A stretch of DNA of 64,000 bases from Haliclystus octoradiatus (Eukaryota > Cnidaria > Staurozoa > Stauromedusae > Haliclystidae): positions 186,001 to 250,000 of the forward strand of contig CAKAJK010000006.1 in the NCBI GenBank assembly GCA_916610825.1, given 5' to 3'. The number at the start of each line of letters is the position of its first letter. Within the stretch, counting starts at the first letter, position 1. The position numbers and the translations under genes were made by a program. Positions 33,962-46,440 of this stretch are shown here, piece after piece. The notes beneath the pieces are model-generated. The model did not search any database and had not been told where the DNA came from. It saw only the letters and a program-made list of their open reading frames with translations.

Positions 33962-34720
33962 TATTTGCTTCAATGTGGAAGTCATTCACTGATCCCTGCC
34001 GAAACAAGGTATTCTGCAACGGAAATAGAACCGCTAGCTGTTGTTTGGGCTGTTGAAAAATGTATACTATTTGTACATGGTGCCCATTTTCAGTTGGTCA
34101 CTGACCACAAGCCACTGATATCAATAATCAACAACAAAAGTTATGGTCAAGCGACAACTCCACGCATCATCCGCCTGAAGGAAAAGCTCAACATATGTTG
34201 TCCGATTGCTGTATGGCGTCCTGGAACACCACACACCGTTGCTAATGTATTTTCAAGGTATCCAGCAAGTGAACCTAATGACGAAGACAAACATGAAAAT
34301 GCAAGTATTCATACTTTAGTCAATCAAGTCGCTCTAAACATGCTAGTTGCAGCTAATGCAGCATTGAAAGCCCAACAACTACCAAAGTAATGCATTTGGC
34401 GAAGCAGCAATTAAATCTATGAAGACTTTAGTAAAGAAAACCAGGAAAAGAAATATTAATACTAAGGAATTTTTGGAAGGTCTATTAGAGTATAGAAACA
34501 CCCCCAATAAAGATCGAATATCGCCAGCACAACGTCTGTTTAGACGCCCAATTTGAACAAGCTTGCCAGTTGGACCCGCAATCTTTTGTAAAGATATAAG
34601 AGAATAAATCAAAGCTGCTGATAAGAAAGCTATCATTCTCCGGGAGAAGGCAAAGGCCTACAAGGACCAACATTCCAAACCCTTAGAAGATTTATTACCT
34701 GGTACAGTAGTATTTGTATA
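33962..34720 (+). pseudogene. Gypsy RNase H fused by deletion to integrase C-terminus
   Basis: The first part reads RNase H (TRYSATEIEPLAVVWAVEK, then LVTDHKPLISI) and the standard RPGTPHTVANVFSR end. At about 34385 it jumps directly, with a frame change, to AFGEAAIKSMKTLVKK followed by LLEYRNTP and SPAQRLF, which lie after the integrase DDE glutamate. The zinc finger and catalytic core are deleted. Stops follow near 34553. It is a different gypsy family from G1. Confidence 0.8.
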
Positions 34721-35180
34721 AATCCAAAAACACAACAGTTGAACACCGTTGCCAGCATAATAAAAGCACACGAAGGTCGACACAGCTATCTCGTAAAGAC
34801 AGAAACAAACCCCCTCAAGTGGCACAGCCGACGATTTCTCCACCCCTACAATCAAGACACCGCCCAAGGCAAAGAACAAGGCAAAGACTAAGGTAAAGAC
34901 CCAGGGAAACATAAAGACAAAGGTCAACAACAAAGTTCAACCCGTATCCGTCGTACTCCGAATTAGTATCAGCCATAAAGGCGGAAAATGGTAATGAACT
35001 TATGTCTCCGAGGTGAGGAATGTAGTATATAATAATTAATAACACTAATATTTACAACGTCGATAAAGTAATCACACTTAGTTGTAAATTAGGCACACAG
35101 GAGTGTATTGCAAGGCGTTGTAAAACTAACACGTATATGATTAACAAAACAGAGTTATACAAGTTATCTTGATGTTTAGT
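34721..35180. other. Tail of the gypsy fragment and gene-free spacer
   Basis: The plus strand to about 34900 reads a basic, Pro/Gln/Arg-rich broken tail of the integrase (KDRNKPPQVAQ). The remainder is short spacer without a feature. The GTAGTATATAATAATT-like sequence near 35020 could belong to an LTR but has no partner. Confidence 0.4.
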
Positions 35181-35184
35181 AGTT

Positions 35185-36171
35185 TGTCTTATTTCGTCCT
35201 TAAAACTCTATAATACAATCTTACACGGAGGCATTTCAAGCGCATCCATGCGAGTCGTGGGGAAACTTCTGAGATTGGCTTGTTTATTGTTCTGAGAAGT
35301 GGCTTATGATCAGTTTGAACAGTCACTGGTTGGCCAAATATGTATTGATGGAACCGAGTTAACCCATATTGGACTGCCAGCATCTCTTTTTCAATTGGAG
35401 CATACCTTGTCTAAGTCGAATTCAGCATGCATGAAGCATATTCAATTGGTTTGTTGCCTAGCAATAGTACCGCTCCTATTCCATGGTTTGAGGCGTCTAC
35501 TGCGACAGTTAGTGCTGCATTTACATCGTACAATTGAAGTGTTGGAGCAGATGTTATCCGCTCTTTAATTTCTGCCAATGTTTTTGTGTGATTCTCGTCC
35601 CAAAGAAATATGCTGTCTTCTTTCAATATGTCTCGTAGTGTTGAGGATGTCTCAGACAAGTATGGGCAAAGCTTTGACATGTATGTCACCATGCCAAGAA
35701 TGCGTCTTAGATCATCTTTGTCTTTTGGCTGCGGCATATTACAAATGGCTTCGAAACGTCAATTGATCAATTGATACACCGATTTTGATGATGATCTGAC
35801 CAAAATACTTCATTTCAGGCAGGTTGAACTAGCATTTCTCGTAGTTGAGCTTTAGATTGATTTCTTTGCAGCATTCTAGTACGGTGGTCAAGCGTTCGTC
35901 ATGCTCTTGCTGCGTCCTTTCGTGAAGGAGGATGTCGTCAATGTAAAGTTCAACTCCTGCTAAATCTTCTAGGTGATCTGCCACTATTCGATGGAATACT
36001 TCAGGTGCTGATGTGATTCCAAGTGTTAGACGTAAGAAACAATATATACCAGATGGGTAGCAAACGTAGTCAGATAGCTACTTTCTTCATCAAGAACCAC
36101 TTGCATAAATCCGGTCCTTGCATCTAATGTAGAGAAGATTGTAGAACCTTTTATCTTCGAAAATATTTCCT
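35185..36171 (-). pseudogene. Gypsy reverse transcriptase-RNase H fragment
   Basis: On the minus strand from 36171 downward it reads STLDARTGFMQVVLDEES, then LGITSAPEVFHRIVADHL, the active-site box YIDDILLHE near 35935, a NLKLNYEKC block, LRRILGMVTYMSKL, VDASNHGIGAVLL, and the RNase H QTDHKPL. There are three or more frameshifts or stops. The 5' part is cut off exactly where the duplicated segment begins at 36172. Confidence 0.82.
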
Positions 36172-36624
36172 GTTATGCCTTCGGTAGTTTCTAATAAAAA
36201 TGAGACAATTGAGACTTTTGAGACTTTTGAAGATGCGGTGTTGCATTCACGAAACCATAAGGGCATCTTGCTGTTCTAAAACTGGATAAAACTGTTTTTG
36301 TTCAAAATTGAGAGAAAGCGGCTCCTTTGAGACAATTGAGACTTTTGAAATTCTTGGTGTATGATCAACGAAAAAATAATGAAATCGTAGAAAAGGGAAC
36401 TTTAACTTAATGAAGGAAAGACTCTATCAATTACCCAAATAATCGTCTGGTTTTCATGGAATTTTATGATGTTTTTCACATAATCTGGTAAGTACAGTAT
36501 TGTTCTAATCTTATAATCTAAATTTATTTTAATGTTTTGTCTTTATTACAAAGTTTTGAAGGCTTTTTTACGCGAGCTTCATTTCGGATGACGCTGTTTA
36601 GCCTGTTTTCATGTGGATTGTTGT

Positions 36625-37780
36625 TTAGAACATATCAAGGATCTGCTACGATTTATTCTTGAAATTTGATTGGTTAACGCCAATAACGCCATTTCACCAT
36701 AGCCGAGCTTGACCCCGTCGATTTCAAGAAATTTATAAAAATACCAAACAACCGATAATTATTTAAATATGCCATATAAACTGGCAAGTAATAAAAAGTA
36801 AAAAGCAAATACAGTGAATATTTGTAGAGTCGTATACAATTTCATTGAGTTACTGTTTCATGCAGTTTCTCAGTTGTTCAAAATAAATCAAATGGCTTGC
36901 AGGAGAAATATCTGAGCCAGTAAACAAACAGGTTTAAAGTGCATAGAAATATTTCGTACAAATTAACAATTCAAAAACAATTTGCCTAACTTTTAAGTTT
37001 TACAGTATTGATAATTGTAAAAACATAACATAACATAACTTCATTTCATTAATACATCCCTCATCCTTTTATGGCCAATTTTTGAAAGTTCCTAGATATA
37101 AGTATAAGCACTAAATTCCTGGCATAGAAAGGAAAGCTTTAGATAAACTACCAAAACCAAAATATAGGCTAAACGAATTCAACCACTAAAATTTCAAATA
37201 ATTAAACCATTTCTCCAAATGAAAGTTAGCAGCATTACATAATCAGTTAGCTAAAAGGTTATCATAAATTCAATAATCTGCTCTTTTAAATAGGCAATTA
37301 GCAAACATTTAGTCAATAAATCTTTCTTTGTTTCATTTCTTTCTTCGCGTTCACGGCATTTTACGAAATTCTTCAAATTATAGGTAAGAAACATTTTCTT
37401 TCCATGTCAAGTTTTCCATTCAGTTTTCCATAATGAATAACACACATAATAAATAGAAAATATTGTTCAAAGATAAGCATCCATTATTTTAATTCCAAGA
37501 AGAGAAATCCGAGAGAAATATAAATTTCTCGATATCAATTTTTCCTCGCAGCTTTTAGTTGATTTAAAAAAGGCAAGAGTACAGCTGCTCTCGACTCAGC
37601 TTTCTTCCTGTGACGTCACGAGAATAGGAGAATTACATACTTGATCATGGATTGTACAGATCAGAAAATGCTCTGAAAAAACGTCCCCAACAGTCACAAA
37701 TCGGGGCTGGTACTGGCTGGCAATGTTCTAAACCAAATAGTTCGGATTAATGACATTAATAATCTTAACCTATTTGTTTA
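36625..37780. other. Block present only in duplication unit A
   Basis: 1,156 bases absent from unit B, where the flanks join directly near 40331. The word TTGTTTA occurs at both edges (36621-36627 and 37774-37780), fitting either an insertion with target duplication or a loss in B between short repeats. It carries no gene. The text near 37560-37630 includes TGACGTCACG, a CRE-like palindrome. Confidence 0.6.
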
Positions 37781-39744
37781 ATGTATTCTACCCCAATGCT
37801 AACCCCGAAATACAACAGATTTACATCACTATTAATGAAGAATTATGTTAATACATATTCTATGGGTATCTTTAATCTCAACAGTTGACTTATTTTCTCA
37901 ATTTATGTAGAGTGATCTGTAAAATGTGTAGTTAGAGTAACTTGAAGTCTACTGTCTTCAAAATCAGAACTCAAGCTACACAAACAGCTTTATTTAATTT
38001 TGCTATCGTTTGACATGTATTCATTACTTATATTCAGATGTGGTTATGATAACACTGTTATGTATCCTTTGTTTGCCTGCAGATTGCCATACTTGTTTGT
38101 AGAAGTTAGCCTAACTAATGGAATTTATGGAAACCTTCCTATCCTCTGTAGCTCTGTTCTTGCTGTTCTTCTAACATCACATGGTGTATTTTTATATCAA
38201 ATCCATATACAGCATTTAACAGCTTTTATGCAATATGCTATGGCCTATTATGGCATGTAGTTGGTAGCCTAAACTGCACAGCGGAAGAATTATGCCATTA
38301 CATAGAAGATAACTTACTACTGCTTTAGACTCAAATAACTTTGGCATACCTGCTTTACCATCATTTATTACTCAGACTTCAAATTGTGGACATTAAAGGT
38401 ATTTCACAAACATAGCACACTTCCGGCTTTTAATATGTGACATGATTTTATACTTTACCAATGTGAACATTATAATTGGATGTGTAGTAGGCCTACTCAA
38501 TTCATCCTTCAACATTGCTTTGCAACTTTATTTAGGCATTCATAAGCCGAACAATATTAAGCCAGCAGACCTTGTACTTTTACATACTGTAGTGATGCTT
38601 ATTTACAAGGATATACTATAATAAATTAAGTATTACTAATAATAATGACATTAATAAATATATCACATTCTAGTTTTAATCTGATGCAGTTTGCATTTTT
38701 ATAGGCTACAATATATATTACATTATACAATGTTGCAATATTAGTAGCCTAAGTTAAAACTGTTGACTTCAAATTTGAAAATGAATAAGAAAATGATCAA
38801 TAGCCTACATGCTATATATGGCCCTACATGTGTAATGTGTGTGTATGCCACTTCTAAACTACATAAAATAGACCTATGTCACTTGCAATATTTATTGTGA
38901 TCGAATTGACATATATTTATTTTTAGGTGCACAAGACAGATGAAAAGAAATTAACGTCAGGCTACAGTAGTACAATCATATCAATCAATGTAGGCTTATT
39001 ATGTGAAGCTAGGTGACAATTATGCTAATGTCAGAGAAAATAGATATGATCTGATGTGAACGGTATTACAGTAGGCTATTATATGTAATGTGTATGTGTA
39101 TTGACCATACTATGTGATTAGCTTGCTTACTTTATTCAAAGTTTTTGCTAAATTATAAACTTAGATGTTGATTAATACAAATGCTGTCATTTTTTAGTTA
39201 CTTTTACAACAATGTAGCTGCCACCTTTGATGATGTTTTAGAATATAGAGAATAAATGTTTAGATATCTTGAATCTGGAACGACGGAAATATTTATGTAA
39301 GATGCTAAGTAAGGATTCATTGTGTTATAGCTATCACTTAGCGGCTCTAGCAGGTCTATTCACATGAAGTAGGCTTGTTCTCCATATGTACATTGCACTA
39401 CTAGTTCACATTTATGTATGATAACTATCAAAACCATTGACCGATACGCAATTGCGTTTTTGCTCGTGCAGGCAGTATGCGTATCTAATATTCTATCCAC
39501 CTAATAATAGTGAAAATGATGTTTCACACACATCATCGAATCTGTATTGATAGTTATCATAATTAAGAAATACAAATCAATGCCGCATAGAGCATTGTGA
39601 CTCAATTAGTTAGATGTACCTCTCCTAGCTGTACTATGTATGTCTGTTGAAATTGTGATACTGGAAGTAATTAAATTGTTACAGCACCAAAATGATACAT
39701 TTTAAAATATTCGTCACCCTTTTAACATGCATTATCAAAAACAA

Positions 39745-39850
39745 ATGTTGACCCGGATGGGGCATCGAACCAGACCACCCTCTTTTTCTCCTCTTTTCTC
39801 TCTCTTCTCTTCCTCCTCTTCCCACTGGTAGGCGAGAACTTCATTCCACT
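39745..39850 (-). repeat. tRNA-derived sequence at the end of unit A
   Basis: On the minus strand, GAAGTTCTCGCCTACCAGTGGG resembles a tRNA anticodon arm. After a purine-rich spacer comes GGTTCGATGCCCCATCC, a good pol III B box with T-arm pairing. The A box is poor. The same arrangement ends unit B (44180-44280). Confidence 0.55.
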
Positions 39851-41301
39851 TTTTCTGCCGGGTTATGCCTTCGGTAGTTTCTACTAAAAATGAGACAATT
39901 GAGACTTTTGAGACTTTTGAAGTTTGCGGTGTTGCATTCACGAAACCATAAGGGCGTCTTGCTGTTCTAAAACTGGATAAAACTGTTGTTGTGCAATATT
40001 GAGAGATGGTAACTAATGGAAACGAGCGGCTCCTTTGAGACAATTGAGACTTTTGAAATTCTTGGTGTATGATCAACGAAAAAATAATGAAATCGTAGAA
40101 AAGGGAACTTTAACTTAAATGAAGGAAAGACTCTATCAATTACACGAATTATCGTCTGGTTTTCATGGAATTGTATGATGTTTTTCACATAATCTGGTAA
40201 GTACAGTATTGTTCTAATCTTATAATCTAAATTTATTTTAATGTTTTGTCTTTATTACAAAGTTTGAAAGCTTTTTTACGCCAGCTTCATTTTGGATGAC
40301 GCTGTTTAGCCTGTTTTCATGTGGATTGTTGTATGTATTCTACCCCAATGCTAACCCTGAAATACAACAGATTTACATCACTATTAATGAAGAATTATGT
40401 TAATGTCTTCAAAATCATAACTCAAGCAGCTTTATTTAATTTTGCTATCGTTTGACATGTATTCATTACTTATATTCATATGTGGTTATGATAACAGTGT
40501 TATGTATCCTTTGTTTGCCTGCAGATTGTCATGCTTGTTTGTAGAAGTTAGCCTAACTAATGGAATTTATGGAAACCTTCCTATCCTCTGTAGCTCTGTT
40601 CTTGCTGTTCTTCTAACATCACATGGTGTATTTTTATATCAAATCCATATTCAGCATTTAACAGCTTTTATGAAATATGCTATGGCCTATTATGGAATGT
40701 AGTTGGTACTTGGTAGCCTAAACTGCACAGTGGAAGAATTATGCCCTTACATAGAAGATAACTTACTACTGCTTCAGACTCAAATAACTTTGGCATACCT
40801 GCTTTACCATCATTTATTACTCAGACTTCAAATTGTGGACATTAAAGGTATTTCACAAACATAGCACACTTTAGGCTTTTAATATGTGACATGATTTTCT
40901 ACTTTACCAATGCGAACATTATAATTGGATGTGTAGTAGGCCTACTCACTTAATCCTTCAACATTGCTTTGCAACTTTACTTAGGCATTCATAAGCCGAA
41001 CAATATTAAGCCAGCAGACCTTGTACTTTTACATACTGTAGTGATGCTTATTTACAAGGATATACTATAATAAATTAAGTGTAATAATAATGACATTAAT
41101 AAATATGTCACATTCTAGTTTTAATCTGATGCACTTTGCATTTTTATAGGCTACAATATATATTACATTATAAAATATTGCAATATTAGTAGCCTAAGTT
41201 AAAACTGTTGACTTCAAATTTGAAAATGAATAAGATAATAAAATGATCAATAACCTACATGCTATATATGGCCCTACATGTGTAATGTGTGTGTATGCCA
41301 C

Positions 41302-41304
<3 letters not shown>

Positions 41305-41332
<28 letters not shown>
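41305..41332. repeat. (TA)n microsatellite
   Basis: About 14 TA units exactly at the left edge of the block private to unit B; the corresponding point in unit A is near 38855. Confidence 0.95.
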
Positions 41333-43265
41333 GGCTGAATAGAAGTTACAAATTAGAAAATGATATTAAACTCTAAAATAATCATAAATATAAGCCTGCA
41401 TCAGTTATATATATGTCTGTTATTTAAAATATTCAATGCTCTTTAATCGTTTGATCATTTATGTTGCCGTTTATAGTTGATTACAACTCCTTATATCTTA
41501 CAAACTAAATCTTCATCAAAACCGGAACGTAGTAGAAGATATTAATCCCCTTTTTATTGCTGCACTTCGTTCAGAGTTCAATAAAATGGGGGATTTTGGG
41601 ACTTAGAGTCCCGGAAGGCTAGCACAAATTCAGAAGGAAGGTGAGAAGAGAGTTGCATTCAAGTTCTTTTAATCGGAAGAATGATCAATTGATTTCTTTT
41701 TCAAGACAGATTTCAGTAAAACTGTGCAGTTTTTATCATATTTTCATGACAAGAACAGTAATATAAAAAGTTTTGAAAACATTTGCACAATGAAATCACT
41801 CAATACGTTTTGTATGAAAAATTGGAATCCAGGAAAGAAATATATTTTATCAAATACATTTATAGCCTACATGAAATATTGACTGACTGTGTTATTCAAG
41901 GCTTTTTCTTCTTTTAATAATTCAGATGTCAAGCCCCAAAAATTTGAGAATGCCCAAAATATGTTCATCAAACTTAGTAGTTTATCAGTAGCCGGACGGG
42001 TGGTAGCATTCTAAACGCATTAGGAATATAATAAATTGGTTCTATGGCAATTAAATTTGTTTTGTGACAGTGTATGACTAATTAATATTTAGATTAGTAA
42101 AATTAATCAATGATGTTTTAAAAAAATCACTCATCATTTCTGTGAATCTTATAGTGTCTTGGAAACCTTTGATACCGCAGTCCACTAGCATAGTAGACCT
42201 ACTCTAAAAAATAGCTAAGATGACACCGTTTCCACTTACTTAGCCATCTCGTCTGACTGTGCTGAGCCACAGGTCAACCCATGAAATATAATCATTTGAC
42301 CATATCTTTATATAATGTTATTTTTATTAATAATATAACATAACACAGTCAATTACAAAATCTTCAACAAATGTTGTTCAAAGTAGGCTATATGATATCA
42401 ACCTTGAATGTTGATTTCGTCAAGCCCACTGCAAAGCAAACAGCTACCCCGCTACCCCTATATGCTGCAGTCGCCTTATTAGTCTGTAAATCTGATTTGA
42501 TTGGTTTGCCTATGTGGTATAAATTAATGCTGAATTGCCCTTACAAAAAACAGTTCATGAGTTCATGGTCCAATTAATGAACTTTTTATGAACAGTTCAT
42601 GAATTCCCATGTTCACAATTTCAGAAAAATTAGACCATTTAAAATTTATGAATAGTTCTTGAACCGTTCATGAACTCATTAGCTGTTTTTGTAAGGGTAG
42701 CCCTCTTTGTAAAATGCCACCTGGCTTTGAAAGTCAAGTCCTTGTGTTCCTGTGCTGGCTGTCGTATACAGATTTGGCTGTAAAAGCTACAACTCCTAAA
42801 TTTAAAATGGCGAAATTATAATACTTTGCATGATCTAAATAAGTTGTGTATGAATTCCATGACAGGCATATACCTGTCAATTACATCATGAAGACATATA
42901 TATAATGGGCCTACCCACAGACAGCTACTTGTATAATTAACAACTTATATACTTGTGACATGTATACACTTCCACATGGCATGCTGCTACTGGCCATGGT
43001 AAGCGATCGTTCTTCCTCCATGGTCCTTATCCCTTGAATAAATATAATCATCTAGAACACCAGAATATTATCCAATACAAAGAAGAAATTAAAAGTAGCT
43101 TAAAACAAATTTATTATAATAATACGAGGTAGATCAATTTGACAGACATCAATAATCAACAGCTTTTAAACTATTCCTTTCTTAATTATTCTTATATACT
43201 TGGCAAGTTGATTATTGTTGTGTTTAGTACCTTCAGCTCATATGATATACCGCAAGCCATGAAAA
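41333..43265. other. Block present only in duplication unit B
   Basis: Non-coding AT-rich DNA. Flanking text on both sides continues in unit A without it (near 38855). It includes the MITE at 42538-42697. No gene found. Confidence 0.5.
42538..42697. mobile_element. GTTCATGAAC-family MITE, 160 bp
   Basis: Termini CCCTTACAAAAA and TTTTTGTAAGGG are perfect inverted repeats of 12 bp. The interior is rich in TTCATGAAC palindromes. No target duplication is evident. A smaller relative with CCTGC ends lies at 53274-53349. Confidence 0.75.
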
Positions 43266-44179
43266 ATACATAAAATAAACCTATGTCATTTGCAATATTT
43301 ATTGTGATCGAATTGACATATATTTATTTTTAGGTGCACAAGACAGACGAAAAGAAAATAACGTCAGGCTACACTAGTACAATCATATCAGTCAATGTAG
43401 GCTTATATATGTGAAGCTATGTGACAATTATGTTAATGTTAGAGAAAATAGATATGATCTGATGTGAACGGTATTACAGTAGGCTATTCTATGTAATATG
43501 TATGTGTATTGACCATACTATGTGATTAGCTTGCTTACTTTATTCAAAGTTTTTGCTAAATCATAAACTTATATGTTGATAAATACAAATGCTGTCATTT
43601 TTTAGTTACTTTAACAACAATGTAGCTGCCACCGTTGATGATGTTTTAAATATAGAGAATAAATGTTTAGATATCTTGAATCTGGAACGACGGAAATATT
43701 TATATAAGATGCTAAGTAAGGATTCCTTGTGTTATAGCTATCACTAAGCAGCTCTAGCAGGTCTATTCAGATGAAGTAGGCTTGTTCTCCATATGTACAT
43801 TGCACTACTAGTTCACATTTATGTATGATAACTATCAAAACTATTGACCGATACGCAATTGCGTTTTTGCTCGTGGAGGCAGTATGCGTATATAATATTC
43901 TATCCACCATTAGGTCAAAATTCACTATTATTAAATAGTGAAAATGATGTTTCACACACATCATCGAATCTGTATTGATAGTTATCATAATTAAGAAATA
44001 CAAATCAATGCCGCAGAGAGGATAGTGACTCAATTAGTTAGATGTACCTCTCCTAGCTGTACTATGTATGTCTGTTGAAATTGTGATACTGGAAATAATT
44101 GAACTGTTACAGCACGAAAATGATACATTTTGAAATATTTGTCACCCTTTTAACATGTATTATCAAAAAAAAATGTTGA

Positions 44180-44280
44180 CCCGGATGGGGCATCGAACCA
44201 GACCACCCTCTTTTTCTCCTCTTTTCTCTCTCTTCTCTTCCCCCTCTTCCCCCCGGCAGGCGAGAACTTCATCCCCCTTT
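44180..44280 (-). repeat. tRNA-derived sequence at the end of unit B
   Basis: Minus-strand counterpart of 39745-39850: CTCGCCTGCCGGGGGG, a purine-rich spacer, then GGTTCGATGCCCCATCC. Confidence 0.55.
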
Positions 44281-44449
44281 TTTAAAGGTTGGAGGAATTA
44301 ATGGAGTTGACCTTTCAAACAGAGATAAAATGGTAGGCCTATGTGAATCAATTAACATTGTGATCTATCCTCACGCACCCTTGAAAACTGTAATCCTGAA
44401 ATTCCTGATGCTAAGCATGTCGAATGAAGTAAATATATTTCTTTTGCAG

Positions 44450-45185
44450 ATTTTATCTTCACAATCTGAATGGCTTAATGATACAATTGTAGCCGCCTGT
44501 CTTTGGTTGCTGAAATGTCAATTTCCTGAGATTTCAGGACTGCAGGATCCAATTCTGATGATCCCAGAGCAATTACCAGCTCGACCAATCAATAACTTTG
44601 TTCAAGTTTTTAACAGAAATTCGAATCATTGGGTTACTGTAAGTACAATGGGACAGCATCACAAGTTAAAATTGTACGACAGTAATTACTCCGATAATCT
44701 CGACATAGATACTCAAAGTCTACTGGCTTCTTTAAGATATTGCAGTAGCACAGAACTATTTATTGCTTTGATGGATGTTCAACAGCAAAAAGATACAAAT
44801 AGCTGTGGCCTATTTGCCTTGGCATATGCAACAGCAGAATGCTTTAAATTGCCGTTAAAGCAAATGTACTTTAAGCCAAAAGAGATGCGCATTCATCTCA
44901 AACACTGCTTTGAGAATGACGCAATGATGCCCTTCCCGTTCAGTGAAAGGACTAGCATCCACGCAATAAACAGACTTTTTGCAATTTCTGTTTACTGCAA
45001 ATGCAAATGCCTTTTTATTGAATGGTGAGGAAAAAATGGAGGAATGTAAGATTTGCAAAGTATACTTTCACCTTTCATGCCATGACTATGACACAGCGAC
45101 AGCAGCGACAGCATATTGGCTGTGCAAAGATTGTAAAGAAGCTAGAAATGATGCTGAACAAGCTCACAAGCTGATCTTCGAATAA
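44450..45185 (+). pseudogene. Ulp1-like cysteine protease with PHD-like finger, one frameshift
   Basis: The exon opens after the splice acceptor TTTCTTTTGCAG (44438-44449). It starts ILSSQSEWLNDTIVAACL, the N-terminal W-LND motif of the C48 (SUMO protease-like) fold. The catalytic set is visible: H in NSNHW (44627), D in KLYDSN (44678), Q in DVQQQKD and C in NSCGLF (44804). A cysteine-rich tail follows, YCKCKCPF then EECKICKVYFHLSCH and WLCKDC, a PHD-like zinc finger. The protease and finger lie in different frames: a one-base shift in the T run near 45012. This domain pair is frequent in lineage-expanded, often transposon-linked invertebrate genes. Upstream exons were not found. Either a recent pseudogene or a sequencing error in a T run. 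Confidence 0.75.
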
Positions 45186-45189
45186 CTTC

Positions 45190-45725
45190 GTTCGTTTAAC
45201 TTCTGTAAAAATTCTGTAAAATTATTTTACTAAAATACAGTTTGGAACATTACCTCCTGTATAATATTCATAAATCATTATATACATAGTTCCTCATTGA
45301 ACGATTTGTTTTATAACCTTACCTTAATCCTTACCCACCTTCACCATGTCATATTGAGCAGTAGCACAGTCATTAATTGAATAATTGCAAAATTAGATGG
45401 ATTCCATAACTGAACTGACAATATAATGTATCTCAGTCTTATCGTTTTCAACTTCTTTCCATTTTTACGTAATAGATCGATGATTTGGTTTAACGTAACA
45501 ATAGGCTTGTCTAACTAGTCTTTGACAAATATTAATTTCTAGTCGTAGAAACAGCAATCCAAAACTTTCCGCCATATTTAAAAATTATGATTCGATGCCC
45601 GAGACTTCAGCTTTATCGTACAAGACTGAAAAATCCTGAATGATAGTATAATTGTCTGCTGACGTCACGATGTCCTTGAGTTACCCCTGATCTAGCCACG
45701 ACCGATCCAAAGCGGTCAATTTGCT
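45190..45725. other. Gene-free spacer
   Basis: No clear feature. A TGACGTCACG palindrome lies near 45659-45668. Confidence 0.35.
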
Positions 45726-45825
45726 CTAATAGGGCTCCGCGCCGATACGTCATCGGCTATGCGAGAATTACATTGTGGGATACCTGGTCAGACATCCACA
45801 TTCCGTTCATCGATTTTCAAAGCTG

Positions 45826-46440
45826 CAAGCAGCTAAATGTGGCTCGTCTTCATAGTGTTTTCTCGTGTTTTAAACCACGCTCTAAAGTTTTTAAACTTGA
45901 TTTTATTTTTATTTATTATATCAACATGCTTTACTTGGGTATTTCAATCGTTTTATCTGGAGATGCGCCTGTTGAATGAAGCTTATAAACTACGGAAGAT
46001 TGTTTAACTGTAACGCTGTTTATATGGTGGCTCGAATGCAACTTGGATGTGTTTTCTCGTAGTTTAAACCTAGATTTAAAGTCTGTGAACTAGATTTTAT
46101 TTTTAATTATTATATCATCATGCTTTTATTGGGTATTTCAATCGTTTTATCTGGAGATGCGCCTGCTGAATGAAGTATATATTACTACCGAAAATTGTTG
46201 AAATGTAACGCTGTTTATACGTTGGCTAGCATGCAACTTGGATGTGTTTTCTCGCAATTGATACCAAGATTTGAAGTTTTTAAGCTCGATTTCATTTTGA
46301 TGTATTATATCTACATGCTTTTATTGGCTATTTAAATCGTTTAGCTTGAAATATGCCTGCTGAATGAAGTTTATAAGCTGTCGAGATGGTTGAAACTGTT
46401 ACGCTATTTACAGATTGGCTCGAATTCAACTTAGAAGAAA
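45826..46440. repeat. Tandem repeat, period about 195 bp, about 3.3 copies
   Basis: The landmark GTTTTCTCG falls at 45857, 46051 and 46246. Each unit contains TTTTATTTTT, TATATCAACATGCTTT, GGGTATTTCAATCGTTT and GATGCGCCTGCTGAATGAAG. It lies close to the left TIR. Subterminal tandem repeats are known in several DNA transposon groups. Confidence 0.85.

Larger units (their letters stand above)
36172..39861. repeat. Tandem segmental duplication, unit A
   Basis: From GTTATGCCTTCGGTAGTTTCT onward this unit is repeated at 39862-44281 in the same orientation with low divergence. Unit A has a private block at 36625-37780 and about 100 bases near 37858-37957 that B lacks. It ends in a tRNA-like sequence and a CT-rich tract. 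It contains no recognisable protein domain. The unit boundary abuts truncated gypsy sequence, so the duplicated block may be a transposed unit or may have arisen by unequal exchange. Confidence 0.88.
39862..44281. repeat. Tandem segmental duplication, unit B
   Basis: Matches unit A over nearly all its length. It has its own extra block of about 1.96 kb (about 41307-43268) that starts in a (TA)n run. Paired open frames of 86 codons at 38000-38260 and 40442-40702 differ at five residues with hardly any silent change, so they look non-coding. Confidence 0.88.

Noticed and set aside
39735-40076. 113-codon minus-strand frame spanning the unit A/B junction
   Set aside because: It crosses the duplication boundary, reads a purine-rich tract as Glu/Lys, and resembles no family.
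38000-40702. Pair of 86-codon frames conserved between the two duplication units
   Set aside because: The copies differ at five residues with hardly any silent change, so there is no sign of purifying selection; similarity comes from the duplication.
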